64,000 bases of DNA from Hygrophila difformis (taxonomy: Eukaryota > Streptophyta > Magnoliopsida > Lamiales > Acanthaceae): positions 26,166,068-26,230,067 of the forward strand of contig JAOANR010000014.1 of the NCBI GenBank assembly GCA_030278955.1. The letters are read 5' to 3'. The stretch's first letter is position 1; each line of letters starts with the position of its first letter. Under the pieces are notes generated by a model. The model worked only from the letters and a program-made list of their open reading frames with translations, was not told where the DNA came from and did no database searches. Both the position numbers and the translations under genes were made by a program. This document shows, piece after piece, positions 47,890 to 59,000 of this stretch.

Positions 47890-48145
47890 CTTCCTCTGTT
47901 CTCAAATAAGTGCTCCACTTCTGCATTTCACGCAGTCCAAGACACATTTTTAAATATTTATAACTCAAATTGTATATAAGTAAAAATTATAAAAATTTGA
48001 TATTTTAAAAATACGTGATTAGACGAATCTAACAAGATCTCACTTGACTATATTTTATCTTATAGAACTATGTGAAAAATTTGATCAAAGTCACTAAATG
48101 AATAGTAGTATTATACTAGTAGTATTTTTATTTGCGTTGCGGACG
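47890..48145. mobile_element. Stowaway-like MITE, right end eroded
   Basis: It starts CTTCCTCTGTTCTC after TA and aligns by eye with the element at 54250-54509 (CACGCAGTCCAA, GTGATTAGACGAATCTAACA, AAGATCTCACTTGACTATAT). The expected right terminal repeat is missing. It ends within about 180 bp of the polymerase start codon, so it may form part of that promoter. Confidence 0.7.
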
Positions 48146-48320
48146 CCCTAAATCCTAATATTGCGGAACTCATGTGGATAAAAATATCTTTAACGAAATA
48201 GGGTTTAGGGGAGGTTTTGAAATTCCTTCAAGCCTTCTTCTTCCACCGTCTTTCAGTTCCTCTCTGCCCTTTCTTATCCACATTCCACACTTACACTATA
48301 CCACCCCCCACCTTTCTCCT

Positions 48321-48330
48321 GCAGTTCTGG
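48321..48330 (+). promoter_or_regulatory. Likely CUG translation start with strong context
   Basis: GCAGTTCTGG: CTG at 48327-48329 has G at -3 and G at +4. The frame is open upstream to a stop at 48156-48158 and contains no ATG before 48438. The residues after the CTG ([10 protein letters not shown]) are those that follow the start in tobacco-type plastid polymerases. An out-of-frame ATG at 48172 opens only a ten-codon-class uORF. Confidence 0.65.
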
Positions 48331-51300
48331 CTTCCACTGCCCCGTTTTCTCCGAGCCCCAGAGCTCAATTTCACCCTAAACCCCTTTCTTCTTCTTCTTC
48401 TTCATGGAAGTTTCACAGGTACCCTTATTTCATCTCCATGGCAACCCCCGATTCTTCTTCCTTCCCGCCCGCCTCCCATTTGTCCACTTCCGCTTTTCCT
48501 CACTCCCTCAAGCTCCCAACCGTTCATAATTCTGCCCATCTCCTGCCGCCCCCCGTATCAGACGCCTCCGATGAATATTTCCCCGGAAGCCCGGACAAGT
48601 TCTCGACTTTACAAGTGATCCCAGAAGGGTATCCCGCCGAATTAATGAAGGAATCCCGCGATAGGGTTTTCATTCAGGACCCGCCCTGGATTTCCTCTCT
48701 TTTTATGAAGAGTTTGTTGTACAGGAGCAGAAATGGAAGTGGGGTCAAAATAGAGTTCAAGGAAATGGAGAGGCGGAAGTATCAGTTACTGAGGAGAAGG
48801 CAGGTGAAGGTGGAAACTGAGGCCTGGGAGAATATGGTGGATGAATATAGAGAGCTGGAGAGGGAAATGTGTGAAAGAAAGTTGGCTCCGAATTTGCCTC
48901 ATGTTAAGAAATTGATGTTGGGGTGGTTTGAACCTCTGAGAGCAGCTATTGAGAAGAAGCAGAACTCCGGAAAGCCAAAGAAGCATATGGAGGCTTTTGC
49001 TCCATTTATTGATGCTTTGCCTGCGGATAAAATTGCTGTCATTGTGATGCATAAAGTAATGGCCTTGTTGATGATGTGTGGGAAAGAGAATAGGTGTGTG
49101 CGTGTGGTGGAAGCCGCTGTTCAAATTGGGGTGGCAATTGAACAGGAAGTGAGTATTGTTCTCTTCCAATTACTCGGGCTCTCTAGAATATTTTTGTGCC
49201 CAAATGTTAAATTACAGAAATGGATTTCTTTTATCAGATTAGAATTCACAGCTTCTTGGAGAAAACGAAAAAATTTGAAAGAAGGGAAGCTGTCGCGGGA
49301 AGTCAAGATGATTCAGTTAAGGAAGCTTCCATACTGCGAAAACGTGTGAAGAGTCTCATTAAAAGGAATAGGGTCGTTGAAGTACATAAACTTGTAAGAA
49401 ATGAAGAATCTAAATCATGGGGCCGAGTTGTACAGGCAAAGGTTTGAAAGCTTATATTGTTTTACAATAATCAAGAGTTTAAGATTTTTTGATTTACTTC
49501 ACGTTTACTCTTCTAGCATGTAATTTATACGCTTTGCAGTTAGGATGCTGTTTGATAGAATTATTGACGCAAAGTGCTTATGTACAAGCTCCGGTTAGCC
49601 AGTCAGCTGACTGTCCCCCTGATGTTCGACCGGCATTTAGGCACATTTTCAAGGCCGCACCAAGACAACCAGGGTCAGAACCCTAATTATATAGAAATTA
49701 TTAAGAATTTACCTTGAAAGATAGTTGTTAAATTTTTTTGTTTGGAAGTATATATTTGTGCTCGTTTATAATTTTATCAATGTTATGCTTTGCAAACAAT
49801 ATTTTACATAGTAAATTTACATTTACCTTGTAGTTCATTGATTTCAAATCAACTTATTTGTATATGAAAGACCGGTCCTTTTCTCTTTCAGGCAACACCT
49901 TGTGAAGAAGTATGGAGTGATAGAATGTGATCCTCTGGTCCTTGATGGGCTAGATAAAACTGTAAGTCATATCATATTGCTACTCCTTGTATTTTGCAAA
50001 GAACTATTCCTTTTTCTCCCCTTTCAATCACTGTTGTGGATGTAAACATTCACTTTGTTATTTTAGTTCTTTTGGAAACTGTGAAACCATTGTCATTGTA
50101 TTCTTTTTATGCTTTATTTTCTTATTTGTAAAGACAGCTACTATTGGTTGATTAGATAGTGCTTTAAATTGGGCCAAGTATTTAAGCAAGGGAACTGCTA
50201 ACTGCTGAAAATTTTATACATGAGTGTTGAATATGCAATGTATGGTTGCTTAAGTATTTCAATAATCATGCATCATATGCATTCGTGAATCTTGCATTCA
50301 TCATTCACACATGTATATTCCACATTCATGTCCTCCATGATTAGCATTTTTTAGATGTTGAAGCGGGGGTAGGTTTCAGTTTCATTTCGTCAGGACCTAC
50401 TTTCTTTCCTTCACCATCTTTAGCATTAATGTCATTGGTTTCCGATGTAAATATTGTAGTCCTATTCTTTATGCAGGTTAGGCATATGGTCATCCCCTAT
50501 GTGCCGATGCTTGTTCCACCAAAAAAATGGAAAGGGTATGTTTTCGCTCCTCTACCAGCATTTTATTTTGAGGACTTTTAGGCTTGTTTTCAGAACTGTA
50601 GTTTAGTGATGGAATTTAATCTAAGTAGAGGTAACAAGTAATTTGTGTGGATTTGCACCATCAAATCATTATTCCTAACACTCACAGAGTGACACCTTTC
50701 AAAGGATCACTGAAGTTGCTGACCTGAGGCCCATCTCTCATTTCTATTGTCTTTGACATTATACTTTCAGGTATGACAAAGGTGGTTACCTGTTTTTCCC
50801 TTCATATTTGATGCGTACTCATGGATCACGGAAGCAACAAGAGGCTATTAAATCTGCTCCAGCAAAACAAATGCATAAAGTGTATGAGGTGTGAGATGGA
50901 ATAAGTTATATTTAGAAAACTTGTGTTATGCACATAATTTAGCCATGTAGAATGTAGTGAAGCAAACATAATAAATCTTCAACACTTTCAGACTTCTTTT
51001 TTTTTTTCAATTCTATGAGTGTTCATTGCAGCATTGAACGCATGTTGCTTCCCTATCTCTATTTGTCTCTATTTGTTTGTGATTGTAAACATGTCCCTTA
51101 TTTTAATTGAAAATCAGGCCCTTGATACTTTAGGAAGTACTAAGTGGCGAGTGAATAAACGTATCTTGAGTGTAGTGGAGAGCGTTTGGGCTGCAGGCGG
51201 CAACATTGCTGGTCTGGTGAATCGGGAAGACGTAGGTGCATCTTTATATTCTTTTGCTTCCACTGAAAATGAAATCGTAAGTGTTTTGTAGTGTTAATGA

Positions 51301-54300
51301 TGTATGTATGGTGCGGTGATGTAGGTTCCATTACCTGAGTTGGTTTCAGATGATGTTAAGGAAGTAAGGAAGTGGAAATGGAGTGTAATGAAGGCAAAAA
51401 AGATCAATCAAGAGAGGCATTCTCTAAGATGTGACACTGAACTAAAGCTTTCTGTAAGTACTTAAATTGTTCAAATTTGATACTCACTCTGTATAATTTT
51501 AAATGTCGTTTGGAAAATCATTACGCATACCAAGGATTCATTAATTCTGATAAAATAGCCTTTCAATGATTTTATGCATGCCAAATTGCCAAGGTAATAG
51601 AGATGACTGCTGAGAATAAATGAAGATTGATGTTTAGTGATTACTCATTTGGAAAACTTGTGGATTGAGGATAAAATGTGAAAGTATTGCCAACTTGTAC
51701 TTTGAAATTCTAAAAAGACGGTAATATTTCAACAAATTTACCTCTTTAAACGACATTTCGAAATATACGAAGGGACTTTTGTTTTTTGGATCGAACTAGT
51801 TGAAGCTGGAATTTTTTAGGACCATTCTTTTGTATATAAGGTAAATAAATCAGAAAGCTCCTAATTTCAAATTATAATTGATCTTTTGCAAAAGAAGAAA
51901 AAATATTCATCTCATAAATTATTTGATAAGCAGTTGGTTTGATTGCATTGACCTCTAATAGCTTGCTTTCAGCACATATGCTCAGTGAATAAAGCCTTAG
52001 TATCTGGAAAAGTTATTTCATAACTCATAAGTGAAATGCTTGACCACTTAATCTTATAGTGGGTAGCCTGTCAAGACGGGGGCATTTTTTTATTTTTTAT
52101 TTTGGTCACAACTGATTATGAAAACCTGAAGTAAACAGGGTTAGGACTTGTTACAAGGACAAGTAATTGCTAACGCTTTTCCATTTATACATGAAAGTAT
52201 TATTACACATTCTCATTTGCATTTTTGGAAGATATATTAGTTGTATATTAATTAGTATTATGGAACCATACCATCTATCTTTCACTGGAAGCACCTTAAC
52301 TTGTTTTCATCCGGAAAACGAAAATTTATTGTAGGTTGTTTATTTCTGAAACTATCGTTCACTAAATATCATTAGCTATAATTTGGATGTTTAAAAATAT
52401 ATTCCCACCGTGTTTTTTTTTTTTTCTTGCACCATTTGGTGTTTTGCTATTATTCACATTCACACTTTGATTTAAAGTTTTATCATAGTTATACAAGTTA
52501 AAATATAGCAAGTGGAATTTTGTTAGATTCGTCTCGTCTTCCTAGTTTTTAAATATGAAACTTTTAGAATTTTTAGTTGTACCGAACATGAGTTATTAAT
52601 GGTTTAAAATGTGCATTGGACTGCGTGCTGGGTGGTCCGTAGCAAGTATAAAAAAACGGAGGGAGTATATAGGAACCTTTCAGTGCATAACTATGAAAAG
52701 TTAGACAAAATTGTAAAAACTCAAAAAACTCAAAAACATTTTTGTAATATTGTGGATTTTGTTTGATTTAGATACTAATTTTGTTTTAGATATATCATAT
52801 TCATATATATGGAAGAGAAACTAAGATGCATTCTCTAAATTAGGTTGCTCGAAAGATGAAAGATGAGGAAGGTTTCTACTATCCCCACAATCTTGACTTT
52901 CGAGGCCGTGCATATCCCATGCATCCACATTTGAACCATCTTAGTTGTGATCTATGTAGAGGACTTCTTGAATTTGCTGATGGAAGGCCATTGGGAAAGT
53001 TTGGCTTAAGATGGTTAAAAATACACTTGGCAAATCTTTATGGAGGAGGTGTTGAAAAGCTTTCTTATGATGGGCGGCTGGCCTTTGTGGAAAACAATAT
53101 AAAAGAGATATTTGATTCTGCTGATAACTCACTTAGTGGAAATCGCTGGTGGTTAAGGGCTGAAGATCCTTTTCAATGCTTAGCAGCTTGTGTAAATTTA
53201 TCAGAAGCACTGAGAAGTCCTTCCCCACATACTGTAATCTCCCACCTGCCAATCCATCAGGTACACACTGACATTTCTTTGTGAGTTTGAAAATTTTCTA
53301 TCATGAGGAGGCTGAGCTGTTGTGGGAAGTTAAGGAGGAAGATCTGGAAATGAAATACTAAAATTTCATGAAAAAGGCTATATTGAGGGCAGTTTTTGTA
53401 GCTTTAAATCTTTAGTACTTGAAAATGCTCTCTTTTTCCTCAGAGTCCTTATTTTGTATACACTCGTGACTCAGTGTATCCAAGGGAATGAAGTGGAAAA
53501 CTTTGTATCCAATGTTAATTATCTGTCAGATGGTAATAATTTTTTCTTTGTTGAACATAATTCAAATAGAAACAACAAAATGGTTCATGATAATTTACGA
53601 TTATTATTACCAAGTACTGTAGTTAGTTTGCTGTAGTGCCTAAAGTGTCCTGAGTGACTCTTTAATCTTTTAAATAACCTGAAGTCTTGAAAAGGATCAT
53701 GAACTTGGCTTGATCAGAATTTCTTGATTAGTAGAGACCTGAGCCAGGGAGGAAGCTATCTGGATGATCCGTTCTTTGCATTTTACATCCTTGAAGAAAC
53801 GGCAAGGAACTTTTTTTTTTTCCACTTTCCAAATTGTCCATATTCCCTGCTCAATGATTGGCATCCTTTAAAGCTGGATAATGTATCATGTTTGTTGAGT
53901 GTGGTTGATTGTGTACATAAGTAATCTGTACCACTTTTTTATCTGATATTCACCTTATTTTTCTCTTAATAGTTTCCACTATGACTCATTCCGTCATGGG
54001 TAGATGATGCACAAAACTATAGCTCAGCTTTATTTAAGAATCACCTTGTTTTCCCTCTAATTTTTGTTGTTGGGTGGATGATGCAACGAATCTATACCTC
54101 AATTTTATTTAAATATCACCTTGTTTTTTCCTATAATTTCCACTTTGGCTTTGCTTCTTTAATAGGATGGGTCATGCAATGGACTACAGCATTATGCAGC
54201 TCTTGGGAGAGATAGTGTACGTTTCTGATTATTATTAATTTAATTATTACTCCCTCCGTATTCAAAAAATTTTAACATTCCATGTTTTCACGCAATCCAA

Positions 54301-56005
54301 TACACATTTTTAAAGAGTAATATCTTAAATTTTATAAAATAAAAAATTATAAAACTTTAATATTATAAAACTACGTGATTAGACGAATCTAATAAGATCT
54401 CACTTGACTATGTTTTATCTTATATAACTGTGTGAAAAAATCGAATCAAAATTACTCAATGAATAGTGTTTACTATGCAAACATTAACATTATTCAAATA
54501 CGGAGGAAGTATTATTGTATTTTTTTTTTCGAACTATGCAAAATCATTTCGTATTACATGTTATGTGCACTTGTACAATACACTTCTCACTCCCATCAAA
54601 TTTCTGAACTTGAAGTGGAGGGACCCATATCACTAGACGTTCAAATTTTCTTGAAGGTTTTAGCAACAACGAAATATTGTTTTTGCTATGACTTGACATA
54701 AGTCAGTGAAACTAACAATGGTGACACCAAGTTTCATGTTGTTAGACTTTCAATTTCTAAGCAATGCCTCTGGCCCTTCCTGTGCATTTCTAATTCTTTT
54801 CCTGATAAACTAAGCATTCTACATCACTAAGTACCATAACTTGCATTTCAGTTTGAAGCCGCTGCTGTCAATTTAATTGCTGGAGACAAACCTGCTGATG
54901 TTTACTCAGAAATTGCAAAGAGGTTGGTTTGTTTGACCATTTAAATTTATGATGTTAGATTGAAAAATCAACAAAATATCATACCCAAATGATAACCACC
55001 TTTTACCTCTTAAAACAAATTGTAAAAACTTATGATGTGTTGATGAGAAATTCATAGCATTCTCCTTTTTCCTATCATATCAAGTACAACTCTCAACATT
55101 TGAGCCCCATTACGATCTTACATCCTTACTGTATAAGGATAAGAAACTATTAGAATTGCCAAATTTTGGTTTTTGATTTAGAAGCCTGTGACAAAACAAT
55201 TTGAGGCACTTGAGTAGTGTGCTAAATTTTTATTTTTTTAGCATGGGTCTACAGTTTTAAACCATACATAGCAAGGGACTGAACATTTGAAGCCAATTCT
55301 GTATTTATTTAAATTCTGCACAGCCTTTTTTTTTTTTTTTCCCCGCAAATTGTCAAACCATATGTTGATGCGTACGTAGCAATTGTTTAAAATTTAAAGC
55401 TTAATTAATTATTCAAGATGTACTGAATCAGTTCCCTAGCTGGAATATAATTTGAGCTCTTTTATCTCAGAAAGTACATATGGCAAATTGTATAGACCTA
55501 TTGAATCCCAAGTTGATGATAATGATATAAATGGCCAGTAAAGAGTGAACTGCTCTCAAAAATTAAAATTCCAGCGACATATTCGAAACCCAAGTAGGTC
55601 CATTTAATAGAGAACCAGTCAAAATTCAATGGTATTTAAGAGGAGTAAATCCTGAGATTTTTATTCTTGCTTCTATGAGCATGTGAAATAATGTCTTACG
55701 CTTAAATTTTTGGGAGTGCAATTTGTTGTTGACTGGATATGTGGAAATTTATTATTGTTTTTTAATGGTTTGATACTTTGATTAGAATTAGAGGACTTCC
55801 AGTTTTATTTTTAATTTTTCGTAGAGTTTAATGCAGCTGCTGGCATTCATTGACCAAATGACAAAACAAGAATTCCACAACAGAATTGGCCTGAAAACTT
55901 TAGTGAAATTCTGTGTAACGGACTTTGTACAAAGAAAAATAAAAATAGTTTTTTGTTTTTATTTTTACAATTTATTTTGTTTTTTCAAATCTCGAGTACA
56001 ACAAC

Positions 56006-56074
<69 letters not shown>

Positions 56075-59000
56075 TGAAAAAAAACCACTTTATGTAATGA
56101 AATTGACCACAAAAGTTTTACAGTACTTCTGGATGTATTAGTAAAAAGGAAGTTTATATCTTTAGTTCTGTTGCCACGTTTTTACCATTATGCATTGTTT
56201 GCTGTTGTCAATGTAGTCTTTATTGCAATGTCTTCCTGGTGTAAGTTGCTTGCAGTTAAAAGCCCTTTCTTGTTTCTTAGGGTTCATAGCATCATGAAAG
56301 CAGATAGCGAGAGGGATCCTGAATCTTATCCAAGTGCTTTGTTAGCCAAACTCTTAATCGAGCAGGTTGATTTTTTTATTTTATTTTATTTTTTTTTTTT
56401 CATCTAGATGACTGCTTTTGGGATTGAGTGCTATTTATAAAGTGAGGATATTTTTTGCAACAAGAGCTTGAAATTGTGAAGTTTTCAGGTCGATAGGAAA
56501 CTTGTAAAGCAAACAGTGATGACTTCTGTGTATGGTGTTACTTATGTGGGTGCTCGGGAGCAGTTCAAAAGAAGACTGCAGGAGAAGGGCCTAATTACAG
56601 ATGACAGGTTGATCTTCAGCGCATCATGTTATGCTGCTAAAGTGAGTCATGAACCCAATAATGGTTTATGTTTTTCTTACATGGAGTGCGCTGTTTCCTT
56701 TTCCCTCACATGTCCGTCTCTGTGCATTGGCATTTTATTTAACCTCAAATTAAATTTTAAAATGCAGATTCATAAAGAAAAAGGTAAAATGAAAAGTGTA
56801 ATCGTTTCGTGGACCACAATTCGATTCTTGAGCTCGATAGACAGTTTCATTGTTCAATTTCATTACTTACCTGTCTATACATAACCCAAACAAAATTTGC
56901 CTTACAATATCATGAAAAATAGCAACATGAAGACTTGAAATGCAAAGAAAACAATCCCGACAAAATTAAAATTCATTAATTGAAAGCAGAGGATAGAATT
57001 GCATTTCACATCCAAGATAGGAGATAATTTTTGGAGTTCCCGAGTACGATTATGTCATCTGGTATCTGCTAAGTATTCACATTATTGTGATCATGAACTC
57101 CAAATTATTTGGTATTGTGGTCGTCTACTACGAATTCTATCCCATGTTTTTTTCATTCAATTGGTGAGTTTTCATTTCGACAGTTTTGTTCTCTCCATTT
57201 CTTGTCTTCACATTGCTGTTTTTCAAGATTTTGTAGTGCAAATGCTTCAATGAGGCTTATTTTTTTGCCTTTGTGGTTTGCGGTTATGTTTAAGCTGGCT
57301 CCTAATGAAATTGAATTTGTCTATTGAGCTCAAGATGGCGCTGTAGTCCATGGTACTATCACTGGTTCTTATTTTTTAATTTTGACACAGTTTTTGCCTT
57401 ATACTTCCTCTGTCTTTTAAAGATTGCTAAGGACCCACTCAACACGCAGTCCAATGCACATTTTAAACCATTAAGGCCCCGTTCTCTACAACTTATTTTC
57501 AGACCTTATTACTTATTTTTTTCCAAAATCAGATCAGACCAGATCAGATAAGAAACATTCAGATCAGACCAGATCAAATCAGATCAGACCAGACCAGACC
57601 AGACAAGAAACATTCAGACCAGATCAGATCAGACCAGATCAGATCATTATAATACAATTACATAATTACATATAATATTTTTTTTAAAAAAATGCAAAAA
57701 CATATAGGAATGTATGCAAATATTATTTATATTGTACTTATTTAATACTAATTTTAAAAGTATTTTTCAAAATATTTTTTTGCTCTTCAAAATATTATTT
57801 AAATATACTAGTCACGTTTTTAATATATTTTATATTATAAATACTTTCAAAATATAGTTTTAAATACTTTCATTAAATATTTTTGAAATATATTAGAAAA
57901 TACTTTCAAAAATATTTTCAAAAATAACTAAACATAATAATAAAAACTATTAATTATTATTATTATTATTATATATAATAAATATTAAATAGTAATTATT
58001 AATTTTTATTATTATATATTATTATTATTATTACCATAATTTAATTAGAATCAAAATAGCTTATCGAAAAAAATAATTAGAATTCAAATATAAATAAAAT
58101 AAGATCAGAACAGATCAGACCAGATCAGATCAATTCAGATCAGACCAGATCAGACCAGATGGAATCAGACCAGACTAGAAACATTCAGATCAGATCAGAC
58201 AAATTCAGATCAGACCAGATCAGATTTTACAAATTCAGATCAGACTAGAAAAATTAAGTCCTAGAGAACAGGGCCTAATAACTCAAATTCAGTACAAGTA
58301 AAAATTCTAAAAGATCGATATTTAAAAACTGCAAGTCGAAACGAATCTAACAAGATCCCACTTGGCTATATTTTAACTTATATAATTATGATAAAACTTT
58401 AAATTAAAGTATATAAGTGAACAGTAGCATTTGTCAAACCGTAGCTAACAAAAAAAAAAAAACAGAGGAAGTATTAAAATTTAATGTTACTGGGATAATA
58501 GGCCCCCGACTCGCAACCTATAGGTTGGCTGGTTGGGGGTTCGATTCCCCACCCGGCGCTCTATCCCTCCCTTTTCTCCCTTTGTAATTTGTGTGGCATG
58601 GGCTCCCACCACTCATTTCCTAGCTTGTATAGGCTGTTAAGCAAAAAATTAAAAAAATTAATGTTACTCTATCGGTTGATCTGCATAGGCTGGATAAAGT
58701 TAAAGGGAATAATATTAGGATTGAACTTTTTCAGGGATCAATCTTGTTACTTTTATTTGGATACATTCCATGGGATAATACTCTCTTTCCCTCAATGTTC
58801 GGATTTCTGAACAGTTTGAGTTTTAGCATAAGAAAAAGGCCAACTAAGATAAAGATACATAATACATTATTATAATCTGTCATTCTGTGTGTAAATATCT
58901 AGATAATGAAAATCTAAATAATATGATACATTACTAATGATGGAGTAAATGCTGGAAATGGGGTTTGGGGTGGGGGGGTGGGGGGGAATTAACAAATTTC

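Noticed and set aside
48174..48326. Longer polymerase N-terminus starting at 48174
   Set aside because: The codon there is GTG, not ATG, in weak context. The frame is merely open upstream to a TAA at 48156-48158. The CTG at 48327 fits homology and context better.
58492..58560. tRNA gene
   Set aside because: A T-arm-like hairpin and B box are present, but no acceptor stem or anticodon arm can be drawn; the flanking duplication shows a SINE.
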